From contig CABTZA010000037.1 in the NCBI GenBank assembly GCA_902489225.1, forward strand, positions 1 to 12,947: a stretch of DNA of 12,947 bases, read 5' to 3'. Origin of the DNA: an uncultured Collinsella sp. (GTDB taxonomy: Bacteria > Actinomycetota > Coriobacteriia > Coriobacteriales > Coriobacteriaceae). The notes beneath the pieces were generated by a model, which did no database searches, was not told where the DNA came from, and worked only from the letters and a program-made list of their open reading frames with translations. Each line of letters starts with the position of its first letter. Position 1 is the first letter of the stretch. Shown here piece by piece: positions 1-5,950 of this stretch. A program made the translations under genes and the position numbers.

Positions 1-2
1 CT

Positions 3-317
3 GACAGGCCCACCAGCGAGCTAAGGAATTCCGGGGAAACGGGAAACACCGCGCACAGCTCCACCCCCCCCGCCTGCAGCATGGGCAAGGCGCGCGCCGC
101 GAGCCGCATCGCCTGCCTGCACGCCAACGTGCCCAACATGATCGGCCAGATTACGGCCATTCTCGCCAAGGACAACGCCAACGTGCAGCGTATGACCAAC
201 GAGTCCGCCGGCGAGAACGCCTACACCATGTTCGACACCGACGAGCACCTGGACAGCAGCACCATCGAGGCGCTCAAGCAGATTCCGTCGATGTATCGCG
301 TGCGCGTAATCAAATAG
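3..317 (+). CDS. serA: D-3-phosphoglycerate dehydrogenase, C-terminal ACT-domain fragment (5' truncated, apparent frameshift)
   Basis: This is the end of a serine-biosynthesis dehydrogenase; only the regulatory ACT domain is inside the window. The readable part, from the Met codon at 81, runs RIACLHANVPNMIGQITAI, then NANVQRMTNES and YTMFDTD, and ends RVRVIK. That is the ACT domain of SerA enzymes, which in the family binds serine or mediates assembly. The Met at 81 is internal (family pattern PACSMGKARAASRI), not a start. Upstream the correct reading seems to shift frame: codons from 23 (AAG GAA TTC) fit the family's linker KEFLENGN, while codons from 48 on (ACC GCG CAC AGC) are in another frame, so one base appears inserted around 41-47. 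More oddities lie at 9-22 and 60-70. This looks like contig-end sequence error rather than a real pseudogene. A terminator follows. Confidence 0.85.
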   Translation, partial: DRPTSELRNSGETGNTAHSSTPPACSMGKARAASRIACLHANVPNMIGQITAILAKDNANVQRMTNESAGENAYTMFDTDEHLDSSTIEALKQIPSMYRVRVIK

Positions 318-330
318 CGCCGGCTGATCT

Positions 331-361
331 GACGGGCAGTTCCCCATGTGGCCTGCCCGTC
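331..361 (+). other. Hairpin downstream of serA
   Basis: GACGGGCA (331-338) pairs perfectly with TGCCCGTC (354-361) around a 15-base loop, starting 13 bases after the serA stop. No T-run follows, so by itself it is not a good intrinsic terminator. It may stabilise the 3' end of the serA message or act together with the stronger hairpin at 380-409. Confidence 0.5.
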
Positions 362-379
362 ACTGACATTGAATGCCCG

Positions 380-414
380 CGGGGCGCCTTTCGCACGAGA
401 GGCGCCCCGTTTTT
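380..414 (+). terminator. Rho-independent terminator after serA
   Basis: CGGGGCGCCT (380-389) pairs with AGGCGCCCCG (400-409) around a 10-base loop and is followed at once by TTTTT (410-414). This is a classic intrinsic terminator. It also shows that an ATG at 373, in frame with the next gene, cannot be that gene's start. Confidence 0.88.
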
Positions 415-451
415 GTGAGCGCTCCATTAAATGCACCGAGCCGCTTCTTGG

Positions 452-466
452 CATACAATCTGTATG
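452..466 (+). promoter_or_regulatory. Possible -10 box overlapped by a small dyad, upstream of the M20 gene
   Basis: TACAAT at 454-459 is a good -10 hexamer placed 33 bases before the start codon at 493. No convincing -35 lies 16-18 bases upstream. The hexamer sits inside a perfect 6-bp inverted repeat, CATACA-atc-TGTATG (452-466). A repressor site is possible, but a dyad this short can arise by chance. Confidence 0.3.
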
Positions 467-492
467 TTGACCTAACTATCTGTGAGGTGCCT

Positions 493-1713
493 ATGGTTGA
501 TACTGATTTTGCTTGGCGGCTTACGCAAGGACTCGTGCGGATCGACAGCTCAGACCCGGGTGCGTATGAGGACGAGATTGAGCGCTATATCAAAGCGTTG
601 GTTGAGGAACGGTTGGCGCAGCTGAGCCATCCGGTACTCCATGCCGTGCAGGTTGAGGAACTCGAGGTGCTGCCCGGGCGCCGCAACCTTATGATTACCG
701 TGCCGGGCGTGAGCGACGAGGCGCGACTCGTCTACATCTGCCACATAGATACCGTCACCCTGGGAGATGGCTGGGACGCGGACACGCCGCCGCTCGGGGC
801 GACCATGCGGGACGATAAGCTCTATGGTCGCGGTGCCTGCGACATGAAGGGCGGTCTGGCCTGCGCCATTGCCGCACTGGTCCATACGCTCGAGCGCGTG
901 GCGGCGGATGGCGCGCTGCCCCGCCGCGGCTTTTCGCTCATCTGCTCGGTCGACGAGGAAGACTTTATGCGAGGCTCCGAGGCAGCCATCGATGCCGGCT
1001 GGGTCGGTTCGCGCGAATGGGTGCTGGACACCGAGCCCACCGACGGACAGATCCAGGTGGCGCACAAGGGGCGTACGTGGTTCGAGATTGAAATGGCTGG
1101 CGTGACGGCGCATGCGAGCCAGCCGTGGAAGGGCGCGGATGCCGTCGCCGCCATGGCCGAGGTCGTGTGTTCGCTCCGTCGCGCGTTTGCGGCGCTGCCC
1201 GCGCACGATGAGCTAGGGTCTTCGACCATCACGTTTGGCCAAATCGAGGGCGGATATCGCCCCTATGTCGTGCCCGACCGCGCCAAAGTCTGGGTCGACA
1301 TGCGCCTGACCCCGCCGACCGATACGGCCGCCGCGACGCGCATGGTAGAGCAGGCCATCGCCGTCGCCGAAGCCGCCGTTCCCGGTTGCCATGGCAGCTA
1401 CACCGTGACGGGCGACCGCCCCGCCATCGAGCGCGACCCGAACTCTCCCCTTCTAGCAGCGCTCAAGCGTGCCGCCGATGACGTGACGGACGCGGACACG
1501 ACCGTCGGCTTCTTTACCGGCTACACCGACACCGCCGTCATTGCCGGCAAGACAGGTAACCGCAATTGCATGAGCTACGGTCCCGGGTCGCTCGCGCTCG
1601 CGCACAAGCCCAACGAATATGTGCCCCACGCCGATATCGTTCGTTGTCAGCAGGTGCTAATCGCGCTCGCCGATAACGTGCTCTGGGACGCGAGCGGCCA
1701 AGTTGGGGCATAA
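493..1713 (+). CDS. M20-family metallopeptidase / ArgE-DapE-like amidohydrolase
   Basis: Predicted cytoplasmic di-metal hydrolase of 406 residues, a normal length for the family. M20 enzymes cleave acyl-amino acids or peptides (acetylornithine deacetylase, succinyl-diaminopimelate desuccinylase, aminoacylases). The metal ligands are visible in order: H84 and D86 in CHIDTV, D117 in GRGACDMKGG, E155-E156 in VDEED (second Glu a ligand, first the general base), E181 in DTEPTD, and H371 in LAHKPNEYVP. The dimerisation-domain His is H207 in TAHASQPW. The reading frame is open back to 373, but that ATG lies in the upstream terminator; the start at 493 has the purine-rich GTGAGGTG ahead of it and begins the conserved domain. 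The substrate cannot be read from sequence. It lies between serA and a DUF1015 gene but has its own putative promoter. Confidence 0.9.
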   Translation: MVDTDFAWRLTQGLVRIDSSDPGAYEDEIERYIKALVEERLAQLSHPVLHAVQVEELEVLPGRRNLMITVPGVSDEARLVYICHIDTVTLGDGWDADTPPLGATMRDDKLYGRGACDMKGGLACAIAALVHTLERVAADGALPRRGFSLICSVDEEDFMRGSEAAIDAGWVGSREWVLDTEPTDGQIQVAHKGRTWFEIEMAGVTAHASQPWKGADAVAAMAEVVCSLRRAFAALPAHDELGSSTITFGQIEGGYRPYVVPDRAKVWVDMRLTPPTDTAAATRMVEQAIAVAEAAVPGCHGSYTVTGDRPAIERDPNSPLLAALKRAADDVTDADTTVGFFTGYTDTAVIAGKTGNRNCMSYGPGSLALAHKPNEYVPHADIVRCQQVLIALADNVLWDASGQVGA

Positions 1714-1752
1714 TAAGCCGCGAACAAACCGACTCGTGCGTTAGGACCGCCC

Positions 1753-2442
1753 ATGAAAGCACTTCCGTTTCCCTGCATCCGCCCGGCTCAGGACCGCGTG
1801 CTCGAGGCGCTGCCTGCAATGGGCAGCATCCTGAGCGGCAACGATGCTCTGCGCGGAGCCCTTGCCGATGGCCTGATGCTCAAGGACCCGGGTGCGGCGT
1901 ATTACGTGTACGAATGCTCGGGCGAGCCGGGACGCGTGACGGGTGTCGTGGCGATCTGCCCGGTTAACGTGCTGACGGGTAGCGACGAGGCCGCCGCCGA
2001 GAGCGTCGACGCACTCGCCGCCGCGCGCGCAATCGCCGAGCTTAAGGTGCAGCCGCGCCCCGTATCGCTCTCCTACGAGGCGTCGCCCGTTATGGACATC
2101 ATCTTGGGCGCTGCCAAAGAGGGCGCGTCGCTCTACGCCGTCACCGACCCCGCGGGTATTACGCACCGCGCGTGGGAGGTCAAGCGCGAGAACGCCGTCG
2201 GGGCCATCCGCGCTATGCTCGACCAAGCACCGGAGCCGGCGCTGGCCGACGACCCCGCCTACGCCGCCGCTCTGACCGGGGCGTCGCAGCTGCTGGCCGA
2301 TGAGGCCCGTACCGCCGGAACGTACACCGGCAAGGAGCCGTTCAACTTTACCGTTGCCGTGCTCTTCCCCGCCGCGCAGGTCAGCGGCGCCGCGCCGCAG
2401 GTTCCGACAGGTCTGCTCACGCACCAGGTCGCGCGGTTCTAG
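1753..2442 (+). CDS. Short, degenerate DUF1015-family protein
   Basis: A 229-residue protein that follows the N-terminal two thirds of DUF1015 proteins (usually about 400 residues): the MKALPFPCIRPA opening, AAYYVYECSGEPGRVTGVVA (family YVYRQ..GR.QTGIV), a SLSYEASPV segment (family GPVFLTY), DPAGITHRAW (family DGITHTVW) and EPFNFTVAVLFPA (family EEFNYFLSVLFPD). The family's most conserved parts are missing: the KxHExTRxDKExDR stretch is replaced by unrelated Ala-rich sequence, and the ADGHHR motif appears as ALADDPAYAA (163-172). The C-terminal half is absent, and a terminator follows the stop. The function of the family is unknown, but DUF1015 genes commonly sit beside serA/serC, as here. 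Start: ATG 1753 with TTAGGA six bases upstream. It could be a repurposed or regulatory remnant. There is no frameshift inside the remaining part. Confidence 0.75.
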   Translation: MKALPFPCIRPAQDRVLEALPAMGSILSGNDALRGALADGLMLKDPGAAYYVYECSGEPGRVTGVVAICPVNVLTGSDEAAAESVDALAAARAIAELKVQPRPVSLSYEASPVMDIILGAAKEGASLYAVTDPAGITHRAWEVKRENAVGAIRAMLDQAPEPALADDPAYAAALTGASQLLADEARTAGTYTGKEPFNFTVAVLFPAAQVSGAAPQVPTGLLTHQVARF

Positions 2443-2485
2443 CAAGACCAGACCGCCCAGCACAAAAATCGGCAGCTCAACAAAC

Positions 2486-2527
2486 AGGGGGCGGAGATGC
2501 GGCAGGTACATGCATCTCCGCCCCTTT
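2486..2527. terminator. Terminator between convergent genes
   Basis: A 13-bp perfect stem, GGGGCGGAGATGC (2488-2500) with GCATCTCCGCCCC (2512-2524), closed by an 11-base loop and followed by TTT. It lies between the stop of the DUF1015 gene (2442, plus) and the stop of a phosphatase gene (2572, minus), so it could serve both strands. The T-run is short, so efficiency is uncertain. Confidence 0.75.
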
Positions 2528-2571
2528 CGCGTCGATAAGTTATGCCGGCGACCCGTGCCGCCGCGCTCGCG

Positions 2572-3207
2572 TTATCCGCGCTGCGGACCCGCAGTAGCCA
2601 CGAGCGGTTCAAGCCCCAGCTCGCGCGCGTAGTCTTCCTGCGTAAAAATCTCAATCAGCTCAAACGTACCGGCCTCGTCGTCAAACACGAAATGCAGCAC
2701 CGAGCAGTTGCCCGGAACGCGATCGCGTTCATCGGCCGCCGCTCCCCTCACGTGATCCAAAAACTCCTTGATGGCCGAGCCATGGCTTACCGCGAGCACG
2801 CACGTATGGTCCGGACGCTGCATAAGCTCGGTCAACGTCGCCACCATGCGCTCGCGCACCTGCATCTGGCCCTCGCCGCCAAACTGGCGATAGAAGTCGC
2901 GCCATGGGCGCTCGGGCATGAGCATCACGCGCTCGGCCTCAAAGTCGCCAAAGAACCACTCGCGCAGGCCTTCCAGGCGCTCGTACGCCAAGCCCGGCCA
3001 CAAGTTGGCGATAGTCTGCTCGGTGCGATGAAGCGTGGAGGTGTAGGCATGATCGGGCTCAATGCCGCGCGCACGTAAAAACATGCCGGCGCGCGCCGCC
3101 TGGTCGCAACCCAACTGCGTAAGCGGCGAGTCACTCCACCCCTGAATAATGCGCTTAAGGTTGAATATCGTCTGTCCATGACGGACCAGATACAGATCTT
3201 TATTCAT
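2572..3207 (-). CDS. Histidine phosphatase (phosphoglycerate-mutase-like) family protein, copy 1
   Basis: A 211-residue cytoplasmic enzyme of the histidine phosphatase superfamily, clade 1. The phospho-acceptor is H10 in LYLVRHGQT. R9 is in the same motif, R61 lies in YTSTLHRTEQT, the acid is E83 in GLREWFFGDFE, and the second catalytic His is H142 in VSHGSA. Members are phosphoglycerate mutases, sugar-phosphate or nucleotide phosphatases; the substrate is not readable. The frame stays open 51 bases further upstream, but ATG 3207 is preceded by AAAGGA at good distance and starts the conserved strand. It follows its paralogue with only a 17-base gap, so the two are almost certainly co-transcribed. 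The insert AAADERDRVPG after the second His and an extended C-terminus distinguish it from its neighbour. Confidence 0.9.
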   Translation of the reverse strand: MNKDLYLVRHGQTIFNLKRIIQGWSDSPLTQLGCDQAARAGMFLRARGIEPDHAYTSTLHRTEQTIANLWPGLAYERLEGLREWFFGDFEAERVMLMPERPWRDFYRQFGGEGQMQVRERMVATLTELMQRPDHTCVLAVSHGSAIKEFLDHVRGAAADERDRVPGNCSVLHFVFDDEAGTFELIEIFTQEDYARELGLEPLVATAGPQRG

Positions 3208-3224
3208 AGGGGTCCTTTCGTTCG

Positions 3225-3767
3225 TTACCAACCCAAGAGCGAAAACGCCCCGTCGCAATAGCCAAAATGAAGCACGGCACCGTTGTCGGGTAGCTCTCCC
3301 CCGCCAGTCACATACTCAAGAAACTCCTGGCAGGCTGAGCCGTGGGAAACCGCCAGCACGCAGTCGTGCTGCGGCCTGGCCATGATGCGGGACAGCGCCG
3401 CGACCATGCGTGACTGAAGCTGCACTTCCGACTCGCCGCCAAAGGCCACCGGATAATCGCCCCAGGGCTGCGGCGGCATCTCGCGATTTGATGTGCCCTC
3501 CAGCGAGCCAAAATGCCACTCACGCAGGTCATCGACCAGCTCAATGGAACGGCCCTCGCCAACGATAAGCTCGGCCGTATGCCGCGCCCGGCCCAACGGC
3601 GAGGAATACACATGATCAAAGGCCACGCCACGCGCCGCAAACGCCGTACGCGCCGTCAGCGCCTGCTCGCGCCCGCGCGCCGTAAGCGACGAATCGTGCC
3701 AGCCCTGCAAAATGCTCTGCACATTGAGCTCAGTCTGCCCATGCCGCACCAAATACAAATCTGCCAC
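3225..3767 (-). CDS. Histidine phosphatase family protein, copy 2
   Basis: A 180-residue histidine phosphatase, paralogous to the gene just downstream. It shares the order LYLVRHGQT (H9), ILQGWHDSSLT, YSSPLGRARHT (R60), LREWHFGSLEG (E83), PWGDYPVAFGGESE and VSHGSACQEFLEYV (H142), so the full catalytic set is present. It starts with GTG at 3767, supported by a strong AGGAGG five bases before it. The close similarity and tight spacing to copy 1 indicate a local gene duplication with later divergence at the C-terminus. The substrate is unknown. An 82-base gap separates it from the nitroreductase-like gene upstream on the same strand; no terminator with a T-run is visible there, so read-through from that gene is possible. 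Confidence 0.9.
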   Translation of the reverse strand: MADLYLVRHGQTELNVQSILQGWHDSSLTARGREQALTARTAFAARGVAFDHVYSSPLGRARHTAELIVGEGRSIELVDDLREWHFGSLEGTSNREMPPQPWGDYPVAFGGESEVQLQSRMVAALSRIMARPQHDCVLAVSHGSACQEFLEYVTGGGELPDNGAVLHFGYCDGAFSLLGW

Positions 3768-3789
3768 ACGCCCTCCTCTCGCAACACCG

Positions 3790-3810
3790 CAAAGGGGACA
3801 GGCGCCTTTG
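3790..3810. repeat. Small GC-rich hairpin in the phosphatase/nitroreductase gap
   Basis: CAAAGG (3790-3795) and CCTTTG (3805-3810) form a 6-bp inverted repeat around GGGACAGGC-type sequence. It lies in the 82-base gap between two minus-strand genes and has no T-run on either side. It resembles a dispersed intergenic repeat more than a terminator, but only one copy is in this window. Confidence 0.3.
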
Positions 3811-3849
3811 TGGTGGTTTACCGTCTGATCACGCCGCGATGACGCTCAA

Positions 3850-4521
3850 CTACACCAGCACGTCAGCGAGCGAACGCTTGGGTACGTGGTGCACCTGTGC
3901 CTCGTCGCGCCAATAATTGATGGAGCCGTCGGGGTTGGAATCGATCGCATCGATTACCTGCGTCTCGGCCGGAACGCCAAACGCCATGATCAGCTTGAGC
4001 TCATACTTGTCGTTATCGAGCCCCATGGCATCGATCGCGCGGGGCGTAAAGGCCTTGAACATGCAGGCTGCCACCTCGGGCGTGGCGCTGCGGGCGGCGA
4101 GCATCATCGTCTGCGCGGCAATACCCGTGTCGACCTCGGTAATGGGAGCGGCGGGCTTGCCCGGAACGGCGCGCTCGGCCAGAATCGCGATGTAGCCGGT
4201 CGGGCGCTCGCCCTCGGCAGGACCCGGCCAGTCCTTAAGCGCGCCGGCCCATGCAAGCTCGTCAAACACGCGAGCGCAGTCCTCTGCACCGCTTACCACA
4301 TGAAAACGCAGACGCTGAGCATTGGCACCACACGGGGTCAGGTGCGCCAGCTCCGCCAGCTCAAGCAAAAACTCACGCGGCACGCGCATGGACTCGTCAA
4401 AGCGACGGCACGTGCGGGCGCGGCGAACCAACGCATCAAACGCGTCCAGGCCGAGCTTTTCGCAACCTTGCTTTGCCATCGATTCGACACTCGACGGTGC
4501 CTCGGGAACTGCTTCGTTCAT
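3850..4521 (-). CDS. Nitroreductase-family FMN-dependent oxidoreductase
   Basis: A 223-residue protein with nitroreductase-fold features. The N-terminal RRARTCRRFDES (33-44) is the family's phosphate-contacting Arg-rich motif. GANAQRLRFHVV (66-77) matches the FMN-contacting N-x-Q/R-x-x-x-F strand. DTGIAAQTMMLAA (131-143) matches the central helix (usually AAQNLLLAA). Family members reduce nitroaromatics, quinones, flavins or other electrophiles with NAD(P)H; the substrate is unknown. The frame is open 168 bases further upstream, but that region holds promoter and operator signals. ATG 4521, with a GGGG stretch seven bases ahead, is the best start; ATG 4479 is a weaker alternative. A DtxR-type box 28 bases upstream suggests iron-dependent repression. 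The two phosphatase genes lie downstream on the same strand. Confidence 0.8.
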   Translation of the reverse strand: MNEAVPEAPSSVESMAKQGCEKLGLDAFDALVRRARTCRRFDESMRVPREFLLELAELAHLTPCGANAQRLRFHVVSGAEDCARVFDELAWAGALKDWPGPAEGERPTGYIAILAERAVPGKPAAPITEVDTGIAAQTMMLAARSATPEVAACMFKAFTPRAIDAMGLDNDKYELKLIMAFGVPAETQVIDAIDSNPDGSINYWRDEAQVHHVPKRSLADVLV

Positions 4522-4549
4522 AGGGACCCCCAATACAAGCCAATTGTCC

Positions 4550-4568
4550 TTAGGAAAATCTAACCTAA
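4550..4568 (-). promoter_or_regulatory. DtxR/IdeR-like iron box
   Basis: On the minus strand the 19-mer TTAGGTTAGATTTTCCTAA matches the DtxR/IdeR consensus TTAGGTTAGSCTAACCTAA at 15 of 19 positions, including one perfect 9-base half-site and the outer CCTAA. It directly abuts the candidate -10 box and covers the expected transcription start of the nitroreductase-like gene, where a repressor would block transcription. The match was made by eye; the regulator is not in this window. Confidence 0.55.
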
Positions 4569-4597
4569 AACGTAGGCAATAACGAACAGGGCTGCAA
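4569..4597 (-). promoter_or_regulatory. Candidate promoter of the nitroreductase-like gene
   Basis: On the minus strand, TTGCAG (4597-4592), a 17-base spacer and TACGTT (4574-4569) form a plausible sigma-70 type promoter. The expected start near 4562 falls inside the DtxR-like box. The -10 is only a moderate match. Confidence 0.4.
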
Positions 4598-4756
4598 TGT
4601 TCTACACCTGTTGAATAGAAAATCGCGACGTGGGGAACAACGGGAACAATTCGGGGCCTTTGGGTTACGTTTCGCCCTCCCCGACCCATACGCCAGCGCC
4701 TTTAGGCGATACTGGTTGTAACGATCAAGGCTTACGCCGCACGGAAAGGAGACATT

Positions 4757-5359
4757 ATGGGCATCTTTAAGAACGATGACCAAAAATCGAGCCAGTTTGG
4801 ATTTGACGAGAAAAGCATGGCAGGCAAGGCCGTCAAGGCCGTGCGCTGGATTTACGCCATCACGGGCGTCTTGGCGCTCGTCGCCGGCATCGCACTGCTG
4901 TTTGCGCCCGCCAAGTCCCTCGTCTTCCTAACGACCGTCTTGGGCTTCTACTTTGTGATCACGGCCGCGATCAGGCTGTTTACCGCTGTTTTCGAGCCGC
5001 TGCTGCCCACCGGCTGGCGCGTGACGAGCATCATCTCCAACCTACTCATTATCTTGGGCGGCGTCATAATCCTGCGCAACCAGGCCTTCTCGACCGCGAC
5101 GCTCACCACGATGGTGGTTATCGTGGCCGGCTTTGGCTGGATTGTCGAAGGTGTCATGTCCATTCTGGAGTCCGAGCTTTCGTCCAACCGCGCCCTCGCC
5201 ATCCTGAGCGGCGCACTCTCCATCATCGCCGGCATGTTCGTGTTTATCTATCCGCTGTGGTCGGCCAAGATGCTCGTCATCTTTAGCGGCGCCGCACTGC
5301 TGGTGTTTGGCGTAACGCTGATTGTTCGCGCTATTCAATTTGGCAAACTGGTGCACTAG
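4757..5359 (+). CDS. DUF308 / HdeD-like six-helix membrane protein
   Basis: A 200-residue integral membrane protein. After a polar N-terminus of about 28 residues, six hydrophobic segments are evident at about 31-50, 54-76, 88-107, 113-136, 144-165 and 169-192. They are arranged as repeated hairpins with Gly-rich turns (ALVAGIALLF, IILGGVIILRN, SIIAGMFVFIYP), the hallmark of DUF308/HdeD-type proteins. HdeD of E. coli is linked to acid stress; the role of this branch is not established. The start is well supported by AAGGAG six bases before ATG 4757. The stop codon touches the ATG of the next gene, so translational coupling is likely. Confidence 0.82.
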   Translation: MGIFKNDDQKSSQFGFDEKSMAGKAVKAVRWIYAITGVLALVAGIALLFAPAKSLVFLTTVLGFYFVITAAIRLFTAVFEPLLPTGWRVTSIISNLLIILGGVIILRNQAFSTATLTTMVVIVAGFGWIVEGVMSILESELSSNRALAILSGALSIIAGMFVFIYPLWSAKMLVIFSGAALLVFGVTLIVRAIQFGKLVH

Positions 5360-5842
5360 ATGCCGCGAACGCTCTTTATTGATGCAGACGCCTGCCCGGT
5401 CACGCGCGAGTCGATTGACTGCGCGCGGCGGGCGGGCGTCGCCGTCGTTATCGCCGGCAACAGCACACAGAACCTGGAACGCCACATTCGCCGCGACGAT
5501 CCGCGCGACGTCGAGCATGCGCGACGCGGATTTTGGGTCACGACGCTCGATGTGAGCGTGGGCGCCGACAGCGCCGACTTTGCCATTGTCGAACGCCTGC
5601 AGGCGGGCGACGTAGTCGTGACGCAGGACATTGGCTTGGCGAGCATGGTGCTCGGGCGCGATGCCGCCGCCATCGGCGTGCGCGGGCGCGTCTACGACAA
5701 AGCGACCATCGACATGCAGTTGTTTATTCGCCACGAGGAAAAGAAGGTACGCCGCGCCGGGGGACGCACTCGCGGACCGGCGGCATTTACCAGCGAAGAC
5801 CGGGCCCGCTTTAAACGCAACCTCACCGAGCTGCTGCACTAA
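5360..5842 (+). CDS. YaiI/YqxD family protein (DUF188, UPF0178)
   Basis: A 160-residue soluble protein, full length for the family. Family motifs are all present: FIDADACPV (6-14, with the paired Asp typical of PIN-like folds), GADSADFAIV, GDVVVTQDIGLAS, a C-terminal block GGRTRGPAAFTSEDRARF, and an NLTELL ending. The fold and acidic residues suggest a PIN-like nuclease relative, but no activity is firmly established for the family. ATG 5360 follows the TAG of the upstream membrane-protein gene with no gap and no clear ribosome binding site of its own, so expression probably depends on re-initiation. A strong terminator begins two bases after the stop. Confidence 0.9.
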   Translation: MPRTLFIDADACPVTRESIDCARRAGVAVVIAGNSTQNLERHIRRDDPRDVEHARRGFWVTTLDVSVGADSADFAIVERLQAGDVVVTQDIGLASMVLGRDAAAIGVRGRVYDKATIDMQLFIRHEEKKVRRAGGRTRGPAAFTSEDRARFKRNLTELLH

Positions 5843-5844
5843 CC

Positions 5845-5884
5845 AAGGTAGATTTTTGGGACATGCCTAAAAATCTACCTTTTT
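5845..5884 (+). terminator. Intrinsic terminator (hairpin element copy A)
   Basis: AAGGTAGATTTTT (5845-5857) pairs perfectly with AAAAATCTACCTT (5869-5881). The stem continues inward with GGG/CCT around ACATG, giving about 16 bp. T-rich sequence follows (5880-5884, then 5886-5889). It terminates the DUF308-yaiI pair. The same sequence core recurs in opposite orientation at 5915-5950. Confidence 0.88.
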
Positions 5885-5914
5885 GTTTTGGCAGCGGGAA
5901 ATGCCCTGGTCACA

Positions 5915-5950
5915 GGGGTAGATCGTAAGACGTGTCCCAATAATCTACTT
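5915..5950 (-). repeat. Hairpin element copy B, degenerate, opposite orientation
   Basis: Read on the minus strand this begins AAGTAGATTATTGGGACACG and ends with ATCTACCCC. It aligns over its whole length with copy A (AAGGTAGATTTTTGGGACAT ... ATCTACCTT). The outer GTAGAT/ATCTAC arms still pair, but the middle pairs and the T-run have been lost. It overlaps the TAA of the permease gene (5949-5951), so it lies exactly where that gene's terminator should be and is probably a weakened one. Confidence 0.65.

Noticed and set aside
373..492. Upstream extension of the M20 gene frame to ATG 373
   Set aside because: The ATG lies in the serA terminator, and the 40 added residues are not part of the family. 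ATG 493 has the better ribosome binding site and begins the conserved domain.
5042..5839. Long minus-strand frame opposite the DUF308 and yaiI genes
   Set aside because: It overlaps two well-supported genes on the plus strand and has no recognisable motif.
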